The notes under the pieces were generated by a model. That model was not told where the DNA came from. It did no database searches and worked only from the letters and a program-made list of their open reading frames with translations. A DNA stretch of 64,000 nt from Mermis nigrescens (lineage: Eukaryota > Nematoda > Enoplea > Mermithida > Mermithidae): positions 7,763,775 through 7,827,774 of the forward strand of contig JAVLUZ010000142.1 of assembly GCA_036768485.1 (NCBI GenBank). The letters run 5' to 3'. The translations under genes and the position numbers were made by a program. Below, in pieces: positions 22,936 to 34,764 of the stretch (positions are counted from its first letter, which is position 1; each line of letters begins with the position of its first letter).

Positions 22936-23532
22936 AGGTGGTGGGGAATCCCTCAGCCAAAGTCGGCCCATATCCCCTAGTCAACATTTTTGACGCTATG
23001 ATTTTTGGCGAAATTGATCTCATCATGGAATCCGTGAAAAATTTCTCCACTTTTGTGCTTTTCAGAATAAACCAACACAGAAAATACATAATTCGGCTAA
23101 TTTGACATATTGTCGTTCTAACTTGAATTCAAGCGGTTGTATCCGCTCTAGAAGACGAAAAATAAATAATAAATCCGGTGCGAAGCGTTGGACAATTTTG
23201 CGTTTGCTTGTCAAAAACACGCTAAAAACTGTTTTGGCGGTCTTATAATGCACATCGACAATTTTTTATTTTTTCCTTCAGTGAAGTGTGAGAAACCAAA
23301 AAAATTTTTCGCTTCACGCCTGGATATTAATAGCTTACTTTCGTATTTATCATAGTATTCGTCTCCTTAATTTACCTTCAAAATGTTTTTATGTGGTTCG
23401 TTCGGTATTTTTTACATTCTCTCTTGTTTTTATTTATGTCTTTTACAACACTGCTATTAGCAGAGAATCGAGCAAGCCGCTTTACATTATTAATTAAGTT
23501 GATTGCGCTGTATCTTTCCAACAATTTTATTC

Positions 23533-23661
23533 ATGACAAGGCATCACCTTAATGCAGTTCATTTATTTCACAAATGGAAACTTGATCTACCGTCGTCAAA
23601 AATGAAGGAAATCCGACAAAATGATCCGCTACTAAGCCCTCCTGGATATAACCAGACTTTG
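23533..23661 (+). CDS. EMC4: EMC4 exon 1
   Basis: 43 codons, donor actttg|gtaggt, phase 0. The 5' boundary is uncertain because no promoter or upstream splice acceptor is obvious. Confidence 0.8.
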
Positions 23662-25492
23662 GTAGGTCACTACCTCGGTTATATTTTCTACATAATTTGT
23701 ATATTCTCGATTCTTATTCTTTAAATTACATAAATTTTATGAAATTTAAAATCCTAAATTTATTTTCTCTGATATCACCTACTTCACATTAATTCGATTT
23801 TTCATAATTAAAGTAATACCTAGTAGTTCAATATGTTATTAGTTGGTTGCAGTGCAATAGAATTCAGAAACAAACGATAGAAAAGAATTCACTGCAAAGC
23901 AGATAAAATGGATATCCGGAACCGGTACGTATTCTCAAAAATCAGGATTCGAATCTGATATTTTCACAGTTTAAGCGGATCTGTTTGGTATAAAAGATCG
24001 TAAAAGCGAACATTGTATCGAAGAAAGGCACAATTTCTGTGCAGACATGCACAGCATGGAAATTTTAGGGGAAGGGGGTGGAAAATTTCAAGTTTCTTTG
24101 GGCTCAAAAATGGTGGATACGCGTCAAAAACATCGTTTTTAAGCGTTCTGTCGATGGTGATCTACCTTTCTATAGCATAAATACCAAAAAATTTTATTAC
24201 AAAATCGAATAAATTGAAGAAAATATAGTCAAAAGATGAGCATATGGCACGAAGCGCCGAAAACTTGACACTTTTGAGCAAACAAATAGCAAACGCGTAA
24301 AACAGCACCTTTTCTACGAATTTTGAGAAAAATTTTGGGGAAGTATGAATTCTAGGAAGGGGTGAAAAATTTTAAGGAGTGAGAGGGTGAAAAACCCCCC
24401 AAACTTGCCAAGGTCCTATATGCTTTTCTTCCGTGATCCGACTCGTTTAATTGAATTTAATACTCAAATTCAATAACAGACAAGTTGTATTTAGAAAGCA
24501 ATAATTTTTCTGCAATACCTACATAAGCATAGGTGGGTGTCACTAAAATTCTGGGGGATTCAAGATTTTTCAAAGGTCAAAAAATGGCCTTAAAAAGGGT
24601 GGTATGGCGAAAAACACCATTTTTCAACGTTCCTCATCGAGCACTATCTATTGGCATCAGACAATTGCGATGAAAACAAACAATTTATAAAAAAATTGAA
24701 AACTGGAGGGGGGTTATTTTGGTTTCTGTCGGGTGCATACCCCCAAAGCCCGCCACGCCCAGGTGTGTACATAAGTCGCAGGATGGAGATCCCTTAGCCA
24801 AAGTTGGCTTTCCCCATCTCTCCATCCCCCCAAAGCCAAAAAATTTGACCCCGACCCCAATTTTTTTGGAAAAAAATTCAATTTTTCGGCCGTTTTCAGG
24901 TGCTTTTTGGCAATCTTTGGCCAAAAAATAGAGGTCATTCACCCCCTTCCCCCTAAATGGCCTGAGACCTGAGCCGTTACTTGTGTGGTAAATGCACTTA
25001 TACAAAGACGTCTGAAATTTTTTGTACATGTACAAAGAGCACATACATACGTAAAAAAGACTTGTTTAGGTACACTCAAGCGACTCGTCTACAAACAGAG
25101 AGGCTGATCAACAGCATTTGCTGTATAAACGCGCCTGGGATTTGGCTCTGGGCCCTATAAAGCAGGTGCCCATGAACGTTTTTATTATGTTCATGGCGGG
25201 CAATTCGATTTCGATTTTTCCTATTATGATGGTTGGAATGATGTTCATAAGACCGGTGCAAGCCCTGCTCAAAGTTGGGCAAACGTTCAAGCCGTTGGAA
25301 ATTTCTTTAAACGGCAACCTTTTGTTCCAAAAGTTCGTCTATATACTGGGAAATTTGGCCGGATTGGCCCTAGCGTTATACAAATGCTCTTCTATGGGAC
25401 TTTTGCCCACGCATCAGTCTGATTGGCTGGCTTTCATTGAACAGCCAATGAGGGATGAATACGCCATGGGAGGAGCTAGTCTTTCTGCTTGA
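23533..25492 (+). CDS. EMC4: ER membrane protein complex subunit 4 (EMC4), complete
   Basis: EMC4 is a small multi-pass subunit of the ER membrane protein complex, which inserts and stabilises membrane proteins. Exons 23533-23661 and 25070-25492 join in phase 0 and give 183 codons, the same length as I recall for human EMC4. Exon 1 encodes [10 protein letters not shown] and PPGYNQTL, the cytosolic N-terminus. Exon 2 has [15 protein letters not shown], then a membrane segment with [16 protein letters not shown], a second with [17 protein letters not shown], and the signature [17 protein letters not shown]. Stop TGA 25490-25492, poly(A) signal 25570. The ATG at 23533 is my choice; one in-frame ATG lies upstream at 23503. 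The 1.4-kb intron carries R2 and R1 copies. Confidence 0.95.
24048..24365 (+). repeat. R2 repeat copy (well preserved)
   Basis: Starts CATGCACAGCATGGAAATTT, contains ttctatagcataaataccaaaa, tagtcaaaagatgagcatat, the hairpin GGCACGAAGCGCC at 24246-24258, and the tail gagcaaacaaatagc..agcaccttttctacgaattt. Inside the EMC4 intron. Confidence 0.85.
24528..24768 (+). repeat. R1 repeat copy
   Basis: Starts cataggtgggtgtcactaaaat and ends cgccacgcccaggtgtg. Inside the EMC4 intron, about 300 bp before exon 2. Confidence 0.85.
25070..25492 (+). CDS. EMC4: EMC4 exon 2
   Basis: Acceptor cttgtttag|gta, phase 0, 140 codons plus TGA. Holds both clear membrane segments and the conserved C-terminal signature, ending [14 protein letters not shown]. 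Confidence 0.95.
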   Translation, partial: VHSSDSSTNREADQQHLLYKRAWDLALGPIKQVPMNVFIMFMAGNSISIFPIMMVGMMFIRPVQALLKVGQTFKPLEISLNGNLLFQKFVYILGNLAGLALALYKCSSMGLLPTHQSDWLAFIEQPMRDEYAMGGASLSA

Positions 25493-25569
25493 TCGCGTCC
25501 GATTCATTTCTTTTAATAGCCTGAATAGCTGTTATATGTCTAGAATCGCAGTCATAGATAATGTGCGTC

Positions 25570-25575
25570 AATAAA
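25570..25575 (+). terminator. EMC4 poly(A) signal AATAAA
   Basis: Canonical hexamer 78 bp after the EMC4 stop codon. Confidence 0.75.
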
Positions 25576-26116
25576 TTGAATATATTTTGAGCTTTATAAT
25601 ACGTTTTCACTCGCATTAGTCGGTATTGAATTTTGTGTTTAGATAGGAATGTACGTTAATTCAAATGCCATATAGCAGCTTATCTTCCTTCAATTTTTCA
25701 TACCTATGCTAAAAAAGGCGGCCACATATTGCAAATGGAGTATTTCGATCTCTTCTTTCACTACTGAATCCTGATCGTTCTTTACAAATTTATTTACACT
25801 GAATGTCACTATGTCGTCTCGTTCGTTTCTGTTTCAATTATGTAGCATTTACGAACAATCAAGTAGGCATGGTAAATATGACAAAGTTGTCCTTTGATGA
25901 TCGAAAGTCGAAAAAAACTGAAAAAGTGCTTCGAGTAATGTAAAAATTGACGTAGATCAATGCCAGAAGACGATTCTAGTAGTGAATTGATGAACGAAGT
26001 TGTTTGTAGCGTATGCGTTACTAATAAAATGCTTTTAATATTAGTCTTCGTATTTAGCATATCGTAGGTAGCGCCTAAGCACGTACCGGACGGGACATAT
26101 CTGGGAAATGCGGCTT
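25576..26116. other. intergenic, no gene recognised
   Basis: Between EMC4 and the first R4 block. A minus-strand frame at 25809-26060 has no recognisable feature. Confidence 0.4.
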
Positions 26117-28100
26117 TTTAAAGATAGATAATAAAAAACTCGATGGAGGTTTTTTTATTTTTGGTTACACTCAATACCGTGTTCGTAATGAGCGTGTAAA
26201 ATTTTGGCGTATCATTATGACACACAAATCTGTGACGGTTTTCTCGCCCAGCTTGTACACAACTCAGTATAAATCCCTTAAACAATTTAATGGCACGGAT
26301 TTGTAGAGGATGAAATTCTCCTGATGATACTTTTTTGTTTTTTGAATTTCGCGTCAGTTCTTGAGGAGGAGTGTATACAGTGCGAAATTCTAGGGTTGTA
26401 AAAACAGGTTTTGGCCGCATTTCCGTCTTCTTTACCAACTCCGGTTATAAGTCCCAAGAAATTTTTTCGATAGGAATATACTACGACTCAAGGCTACTTT
26501 CTCCTTACCAGCAAATTTTCTTTATACTCAATACGGAGTTAGAAGTTTACAATCTAGTGCATTGTGTAAAAAACGGATTTCGTCGCAGATTTCTCCGCCA
26601 ACTTCCCCAGTTATAAGTCGGGGCAAGTTCAATAGAATTAAATAAAGTACGTTCCAAGAGCTACACGTCGCAGCAAACTGGGCTTAAAAAGCGCAATATT
26701 GAGTTATTTCTGGAGGTGTAAAGTTCGAAATCAGGGGTGAAAAAATACGTTTTCTTCCCTTTTTTGATTAGTCAATATCTCAAATATTTTGCGGAGCTGT
26801 AGATTTCAACATACAAACGTATTATGATTTAAATGCTACAAACTAGCCCACACCGAATTTCTTTACATTCAATGGAGAGTTAGTTTCAGATTTTCGAAGT
26901 TTACACACTGCTGGTGCGCGAAAAAAAACGTTTTTTTGCCATTTTTCAGTTTGCCAACTTCGCCGGTAATAATTCTGGACGCGCTAAGTATACTAAAAAT
27001 AAAGTAAGTCAAAAGGATTATGCATCGCACTTGGGACGTGTTTCATTATACTCAATACAGAATAGGTCTAAACGTGTAAATTTTAAACTGGTGCAAAAAA
27101 TGTATGTTTTTTGCCGATTTTTCGTCAGCTAACTTCGCCAATTGTGAATCGGTTTATGTGGACTATCCTCGAAAGGAAGTAGGTGTTAACATTTACAAAT
27201 CACACTTGGTCGTGATTATCTACACTTAATACTGAGTTATTTCTGGGGGGTGCAAAGTATCAGTTCTGTGATGAAAAAACGTTTTTGCAATAATTCTGCC
27301 TGCTAAATTCTCTGTTTATGAATTGGTATGTACAGTACAGACTAACGTGAAAATAAGGAACGTCTTAAAGGTTACATATAGCTGTAAAATCTGTTTCTTT
27401 ACCCTCAATATTGAGTTAATCCTGAAAGTGTAAAGTTCTAAGTCTGGGGTGAATAACACGTTTCTGCGTCAGTTTTGTCCAAGATCTTCCATTATGAGTA
27501 GGGGCATGATGCCAACTCTAAGACTGCTACACGCTCGAGGGTCACTCATTCTACTAAACGAATTAGCTTGCATTCGATGAAGGTGTAAAGTAGTGTTTAT
27601 TACTAATTTATTTGCTCTCAGATTGTTGTGGAAAGTCCAATTTTTTGTAACTTGTTACTCGGAACACCAGGATTACAATCAGATTTTATACATTCTTGCG
27701 TTTGGTAAAGTTTACGCTGAAAATTAACTTTAGCTACAGAGCGTTGCCAAAAGTCAATTTGTTAAAATGTTCTTCAAAATATCAGACTTTCTCCGCACTA
27801 TTAGGATAACGAACTTGACTGCTATTCACTTTACACTCTAAAGTTGTGTAAACTTTACACTTCAGTTCAATTTCTGGCCCATAAGGTTGTAGGTTATAAA
27901 AGCTAAGTTTTGTACAAACTGTTTTCCGTAAAATCAGGATTACGAATCTAACTTTGTTTATTTGTGACTCAATGGCTATGTGAAGTCTAAACTGAAAATT
28001 AATTTTTATTTTAAAACGGGGAAGAACGTAATTTTTAAAAAGTAACTGTCCCTATTTGTTCAAGTATTTTATTTGACAAGTTACCTAAGAGTTTATTGAT
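26117..28100 (+). repeat. R4 (TTTACAC-type) long repeat copy
   Basis: The left edge (agataataaaaaactcg, then gatgaaattctcctgatgatac) aligns with 59158 onward. Internally it repeats a motif pair, an AACTCCGGTTATAAGTC-like box followed by GGAGGTGTAAAGTTCGAAATC, about every 170-350 bp (boxes near 26444, 26608, 26960, 27130, 27310, 27488). No coding capacity. Confidence 0.75.
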
Positions 28101-28135
28101 CGATATACTCAAATGATTCTAAATAAAAGTATTGT

Positions 28136-28785
28136 ACTAGCAAAGAAAAATATTCCGATGGAAAAAAAGGTAAATATACTTGAATTTCTTCATTGTTAAG
28201 GATGTAAAAGGAGGGGACTAGGGAAAATTTCCCTATATGCGCAGAAGCCATAGAAATGTGCTAAACAGTTAGACTTCCCCTAAGCGCAAAAATCGAAGTA
28301 TATTCTGCGGCCTATGCGCGTTTCTGCAGATTTTCCGTAGTAATTTCGATTATAATGGCGAGTATTTTGATTACTTTTATTTTGGAAAATTTAAAGAAAT
28401 TTTTTGTGGTTTCTCAAGAAAACTATTGAGTTAGCCATACTGGTGTAAAGTTTACACTATTATCTTTTACTCCAAAGCATTGTGGAAGGTCAAGATTTCA
28501 TTAAATAAGTAATACATTGATTATTTAATAGTCATGCAAGCGTCTTCAATGCTCTTTTGCGAAACACTTAAATACGCTTTGTGACTACACCCTCATTTTT
28601 CACAGGCCGCAGTATATACTTCGATTTTTGCGTTGTTTAGGGGAAGTCTAACTGTTTAGCACATTCCTATGGCTTCTGTGCACATAGGGAAATTTTCCCT
28701 AGTCCCCTCCTTTTACATCCTAAGCAATGAAGAAATTCAAGTATATTTACGTTTTTGTTCCATCGGATCATTTTTCTTTGCTAGT
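28136..28785. mobile_element. R8 foldback element with about 180-bp inverted arms
   Basis: Left arm 28136-28313 begins ACTAGCAAAGAAAAAT and ends at tattctgcggcct. Right arm 28604-28785 is its diverged reverse complement, ending ATTTTTCTTTGCTAGT. The 290-bp interior has no gene. A second full copy lies at 62145-62911. No target duplication could be seen. Confidence 0.85.
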
Positions 28786-28858
28786 TCCCTTCTTATATTT
28801 AATAATTCAGGCCATATATCCATAGATGGGCAGCGCCAAAATTCTAAGGGTGCAAGTA

Positions 28859-30060
28859 GCTGAAGAAATTTCTTTTTTCGTCTCGAACCATTTACACTAA
28901 AATGATCACAGATCAAGAAATATTGCGTTAAAGAGAAAAAAGTTTACGTTTCGAGATATTGTAGCCCTCTACATTATATAACTTATTGGACTGCACAGAA
29001 ACCAAAATTGAGTTAAATAAGCTTTAGGACACGCTAGCAGTGAAAAACCCGTATACTTTACACTTTTGTGCAACAACCTTTGAGTGTAAAGAAATTTTAC
29101 GGTAAGATTCGTAATCTACAACTCAGGGGCAACATTTAAAAAAATTGGCCCTCCGCAAATTGTTTGATACCCAATGCTCTGGATGGAAAAGTGCTTCTCA
29201 GTGTAAACTTTACACTTGTGCGAATAACGCAATGTTGGGTGTACAGAGACAAAATAAACTAGGATCTGTAATGCTAAGGTTAGGGCACATTTTAAGCATA
29301 ATTAGCATGTTCCGCCTACTTAGCGGAGTAGCTGGAGGAATTTCGTTTTTCGTCTCGGACCCTTTACACTAAAACGATCACAAATCGAGAAATATTGCGT
29401 TAAACGAGAAAAAAATTTTACGTTTTGATATATTGTAACCCTCTACATTATAAAACCAATTGGACTGCACAGAAACCAAAATTGAGTTAGATAAGCTTTA
29501 GGACACGCTAACAGTAAATAACCCGTATACTTTACCTTTTTGTGCAACAACCATTGAATGCAAAGAAATTTTAAGGTCACATTCGTAATCTAAAACTCAG
29601 GGGTAACATTTCTAGAAAAAAATTGGATCCGCAAATTGTTTGATACCCAATGCTCCGGGCGTAAAAGTGCTTTTTAGTGTAAACTTTACACTTGTGCTAA
29701 TAACGCAATATTGGGTGTATAGAAACAAAATAAAGTAGGATCTGGAACGCTAAGGTCAGGGCACATTTTAAGCATAATTAGCATGTTCCGCCTACTTAGC
29801 TGAGTAGCTGAAGAAATTTCGTTTTTCGTCTCGAACTGCTCAGAAACCAAAGTTGAGTTAGATAAGCTGAAGGAAACGCAAAGAGTAAAAAACACGTATA
29901 CTTTACACTTTTGTGTAACAACCATTGAGTGTAAAGAAATTTCGAGTTCAGATTCATAATCTACAACTCGAGGGCAACATTTAAAAAAATTGGCTTTCCG
30001 CAAATTATCTGATTTTTCGGTTTACACTTTACACACTCATTGCTAACTCGGTATTGAGTG
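28859..30060. repeat. about 474-bp tandem repeat, 2.5 copies
   Basis: GCTGRAGRAATTTCKTTTTTCGTCTCG recurs at 28859, 29331 and 29807 (spacing 472 and 476). Units 1 and 2 are nearly identical; unit 3 has an internal deletion. Units carry TTTACACT/AGTGTAAA motifs shared with R4. An R1 end fragment sits just upstream at 28823-28856. Confidence 0.85.
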
Positions 30061-30289
30061 TAAACAAAAAAAGATGGGCATCGAATTTTTCAATCATCCA
30101 TCGATTAAAAAAAATCGCACCTCCCAGGTGTGTGCCGTTGTTGCTGTGAGGGGGGCATAAATTTCGCACTCGCTGTGATAAACATATAAGAAACAAGGAT
30201 GGCCAAGTATATTATAGGTAGCGCTATCTATGATATACGTGGAATTGCTCTTTACCACTTTAATCAAGAGAATGAATGCAAGGGGATAG

Positions 30290-31362
30290 GGTATTTGTTC
30301 GGTACGTCGACACCCCTTATATTTTTCACAATTTTTAACAAAAATTAGTAATAAAATACTTTCTGGGTAAATCGAGTACGTAGATTCCGAATTTGGCATC
30401 GGTTTTATTTCCAGACTGACCTCTGAGGAACTATGTGAGTGACCAGTGGCCATTTTCGAATTTTTTCAAACTTTTGGTGAAATGAATGAAACAAATATAT
30501 TTTTTCTTGGAAATCACAAATGGTCAATACATTTTGAATTTGATTAGTTTTATTTTTAGGTTGACCCCGAAATATGAGTGACCAGTGGTCACGTTTGACT
30601 TTTTTTCAAAATTCTCACGATTTTTGAAAAAAATAGGAAATGAAATATTTTCTGGGTAAACCGAGTACGTAGATTCGGAATTTGGCATTGGTTTTATTTT
30701 TAGACTGACCTCTGAGGAACTATGTGAGTGACCACTGACCAGTGGTCATTTTCGAATTTTGTCAAACTTTTGGTGAAATGAATGAGACAAACATATTTTT
30801 TTGGAAATCACAAATGGTCAATAGGTTCTGAATTTGACTAGTTTTACTTTTAGGTTGACCCCGACATGTGAGTGACCAGTGGTCACTTTCTACTTTTCAA
30901 AATTTTTGTGAAATGAATGAAATAAATGGTACATTTTTTCTCGGAAATCACAAATGGTTAATAGGTTCTGAATTTGACTGTAGTTTTATTTTTAGGTTGA
31001 CCCCGAAGAATTACTTGAGTGACCAGTGGTCACTTTCGGTTTTTTCTTTGTACCTAATTCCTAATACTATCCAAGTCATAAAAACTATTCAAACAATCGA
31101 ATAACTAACAAACGATGATAAAATTCGGACCATTCGTGATTTCCAAGAAAAAATATATTTCTTTCATTCATTTCACCAAAAGTTTGAAAAAATTCGAAAG
31201 TGACCACTGGTCACTCACATAGTTCACAGAGGTCAGTCTTAAAATAAAACCGATGCCAAATTCGGAATCTACGTACTCGATTTACCCAGAAAATATTTTA
31301 TTACCTATTTTTTTCAAAAATTGTGAAAAATATAAGGGGTGTCGACGTACCGAACTAATACC
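30290..31362. mobile_element. TIR element with 9-bp target duplication and internal 146-bp tandem units
   Basis: Ends GGTATTTGTTCGGTACGTCG and its inverted partner at 31343-31362 (one mismatch). Inverted arms extend about 230 bp. Flanked by identical 9-mers AGGGGATAG at 30281-30289 and 31363-31371. Inside, the palindrome GTGACCAGTGGTCAC recurs at about 30432, 30578, 30728, 30872 and 31018 (146, 150, 144, 146 bp apart), in two alternating unit types, and inverted at 31200. Nine-bp duplications with long TIRs fit Mutator-like or Merlin-like transposons. No transposase. Confidence 0.88.
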
Positions 31363-31371
31363 AGGGGATAG

Positions 31372-31797
31372 CTTACAGCCTATAGCCTTATCAAAGCAGT
31401 TATGATGAACTTTTGCTACTGCACGGAAAAAGTGCATCCGACTTCTAAGGTACCTACATTTGTATGCCAATTTATGTGCATAAGATTTATTGAAAGCCGT
31501 TTTACCTGGTAAATTCAACGAAGTTATATGCGCCTATTATTGGTTTACAGCTGCTGAAACGGATCTGAATTTAATGTGAACATTGCTTGCACTTTGACTT
31601 TTAGAATGGATGTGTCTGCTAATTGACATGGTTAGTTAAGGAACAACTTAATTATACATTTGTTAACAGCATTTCACTTTCAGCCACGATATTTAGAAAC
31701 TCAGACTTGAACGAAATGTGCAAAAGGTCGCGTTACATAATCTTCTTTTGAGCTATTATGTCAATCTGTGAATTTTAAGATGATACGTTTCTTCATA
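31372..31797. other. intergenic, no gene recognised
   Basis: Single-copy-looking sequence; nothing recognised. Confidence 0.35.
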
Positions 31798-32024
31798 GGC
31801 CGCAGAATATACTTCGATTTTTGCGTTGATAAGAAATAGTCGGATTTTTAGCACATTTTGCGATTTTTATAGGCTTGGATGCCAAAGCTGATCATATTTT
31901 TTCCTGATTTCTGTAGGCATAGACAGCTTTTCCCTAGTCCCCTCCATTTATATTCCTTAATAAAGCGCAGTTCCAAGTATATTCACCTTCCTTTGTCCCA
32001 TCGGAGCATTTTTCTTTTCTATGC
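31798..32024 (+). repeat. solo R8 arm
   Basis: Starts GGCCGCAGAATATACTTCG and ends catcggagcatttttcttttct, matching the right arm of the foldback element at 28604-28785, with a small insertion. No partner arm nearby. Confidence 0.75.
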
Positions 32025-32506
32025 AGTGTCATATGTATATCGGGTGGTTATTTTCGTAGTTATGTAGACACATGGACGTGGGGGACTTAGGACCCCTTAA
32101 AATCCGGTGAACCCCCCCTCCCCGCAAAATGGGTAGACCACCAGAAGTAAATTTTCGGTGCTATTTCTGCCGATTCGGCGCCGTCGGAAAGCCCCGGAAT
32201 TCCGGCTGCCGCCCATGTAAGGTTATGTACCTACATGAATCTGATGTTCTATGTACAATAAGTAATACAAAAGTAGGTCTGACATTGAATTTCCAAAAAA
32301 AGTAGTCTAAACTGATAGCTGAGTGATTAGGTTGTCGAAAGCAGTGATAGATACCTACTTATACATCTGCACTTTATGTAGGTACCTGTTTCTGCATTTT
32401 TTACAATATGAAATATTCAGTAATTTAAAAGAAGTTAGTTTGTGCAAAGCTTTTCTCTGCTTTCGTTTTTTATAGTATACAAAGACAAGATCTTGCTATA
32501 GTGATA

Positions 32507-32740
32507 GGCACAAGTGGGCGTGGGCGGTATGCACCCCAGAAACCAAAATACCCCCGTAATTCAATTTTTGAAATTTGTTTTTTGTTTTTTTCGCAATTTT
32601 TTGATGCTAATGGATAGTGCTCAATGAGAAACGTATAAAACTGGTGTTTTTTGCCATATCACCATTTTTAAGGTCATTTTTTTACTTTCGAAAAATCTTG
32701 CACCTCCCCCCACCATAATTTTAATGCTGCCCGCCTATGG
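32507..32740 (-). repeat. R1 repeat copy
   Basis: Inverted copy from gcacaagtgggcgtggg to gctgcccgcctatgg. Confidence 0.85.
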
Positions 32741-33092
32741 TAATGGTAGATAATAATTTGATCTCAAATCGCGTCATAGATAAAATAAGGCCGAGTCATT
32801 CGATCATTTAGGAGTGCATTGGGAAGCTTAGAACAATTGAGAAAATCTATCGGATTTCTCATAATGATTTCCTGGGATTTCGGCAAAAATTTCATTCGTT
32901 TGAGCAATAAATTATGTAGGTGTTGAGCTTGAAAAGTGGTAAATGAGTACCTGAAAATCACGGGCTTGTCGCAGTAAAATTGTAAGTCTTTGAATGTATA
33001 TTCATTGAAAAAATTGGATAAGAAGTCTCCTACATAAATAAGTGTGTTTCACACAACCTTTCGGTTTTCTTTTATGAATTTTTATCGCACAG

Positions 33093-33251
33093 GCGATAGC
33101 TTACGCTACGGATCAATTCAATGCAATCACTAAAATCTGTTGGCTTGCGGCAACTGAAAAAATGAACTTGGATGACTTTATGACTCCTCAGTGTGGAATG
33201 TATAGTGTTGCAAAAGATATCTTTATCTTTTTATCAAGACAAAGATCTTAA
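33093..33251 (+). CDS. candidate exon of unknown protein
   Basis: After an acceptor-like tttttatcgcacag|g, an open frame of 52 codons reads AIAYATDQFNAITKICWLAA, then TEKMNLDDFMTPQCGMYSVA, before running into ATCTTT-rich sequence and a stop at 33249. Codon use and composition look more coding-like than the surrounding repeats, but I recognise no family, see no clear donor and found no partner exons. Confidence 0.2.
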   Translation, partial: AIAYATDQFNAITKICWLAATEKMNLDDFMTPQCGMYSVAKDIFIFLSRQRS

Positions 33252-33407
33252 TCTTTACTTAGGTGATTCACTTATCTACATCTTTCGCCAAAAAATTCGA
33301 ATTTATCTTTTTGTCGGATTTTTATTTTTTTGAAGAAGATAAAAAATCTATTACACAAAAGCACTTTCTATGCATTGTGTTTCAAAGACAGTAACCGGTA
33401 TAGGTGG

Positions 33408-33649
33408 GCAACACAAAAATTCTGGGGAGGGAGGTTCGCAAGATTTTTCAAAGGTCAAAAAATGGTCAAACATTGTGGTATGGCGAAAAACACCATTTTT
33501 TCAACGTTTTTAATCCAGCACTATCCATTGGCATCGAAAAATTTCAAAATTTGAATCCTTTGGGTATTTTGGTTTCTGGGGGGTATTTTAGTTTCTGGAT
33601 GTTACTGCATACCCCCTCAACCCCCCCCTCCTCCCACGCCCACGTGTGG
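33408..33649 (+). repeat. R1 repeat copy
   Basis: From ggtataggtgggcaacac to ccacgcccacgtgtgg. Confidence 0.85.
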
Positions 33650-33771
33650 TAACTTAACTAACACTTCATACCTCTAGTTCAAGAATGTTCAAACTTGTAA
33701 ATGCAATACCTACCTATTGGAATGATTGCATGTGTACATACATGTAATAAGGGGTGGATAGTTCTTCCCAC

Positions 33772-34027
33772 CATACGTGGGCAGCAAGAAAATTCTGGGG
33801 GTTGCAAGATTTTTTTGAAGGTCGAAAAATGGCCTTAAAATGGTGGTATGGCGATAAAAACACCATTTTTTCGACGTTTCTCATCAAGCACTATCCATTG
33901 GCATCAAAAAATTGCGAAAAAAACGAAAAAATTTCAAAAATTGAATTCTGGGGGGTATTTTGATTTCTGGGGGTATTTAGTTTCTGGGGGGTGCATACCC
34001 CCCAAACCCCCCCACGCCCAGGTGTGC
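33772..34027 (+). repeat. R1 repeat copy (well preserved)
   Basis: From catacgtgggcagcaag to ccccacgcccaggtgtg. Closely resembles the copy at 9304. Confidence 0.9.
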
Positions 34028-34764
34028 TTCCCACCCAAAGTCGTTCATCCTCCAAAGACTGGAATTTTTTACTTGTCTTCTAATTTTTGGCTTAAACATT
34101 CGTTTTTAAGCCATTTTAGGTGCTTTTTGGCTAAAAATTAATGGTCATTCCATTCTCCCCTCTAAAAATTACCGACTACCCTCACAAAATTTTGAGCTGT
34201 TGCGAATGATTAAAGTACCTCATTTTTTTGACGACTCAGTGAGATTTTTTGCTGAGTTGATTGATAGGTTGTCGGGGGCCAACATAAGGCGAGATTAGGA
34301 ATTGGACATTCTTTATAAAAAATAAGCATGTGTAGGTGCATACACGTGTACAATGATGTAATGCAAACCAGATTTTTGATTTGATAAAACAGATTTGACC
34401 TGACAGCGCACTGGGCCACGGCAACTCATCCGGACATGTACATCGTATGTTCTTGAACCTTGCAATGCACTCGAAACACGGCAGCGCATCTGAGCTCTGA
34501 TGGCCTACCTACGCACCGTAACTTTTGGTAGGAGTAGAAGAGTTTAGCCGTTGGGAGTTTTGAGACAGTGAGAGTGTTGAGACAATAGGAGTGCTCAGAC
34601 GAGGCAAGTGCTGAAAATTTCAGTTAGAATGTTGAGGCGATGAGAGTGTTGAGACTGGGAGGGTTGAGACAGAGCATTGAACTTCTAGTGAGCAGATTGA
34701 AGAATCAATGGCTTGATTTAATGAAAGAGTACCCATACTTATTCTTATGACAGATATAAAAGTG
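34028..34764. other. intergenic, no gene recognised
   Basis: Includes a short degenerate GTTGAGACAATGAGAGTGTTGAGAC-like repeat at about 34560-34675. Nothing coding. Confidence 0.4.
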
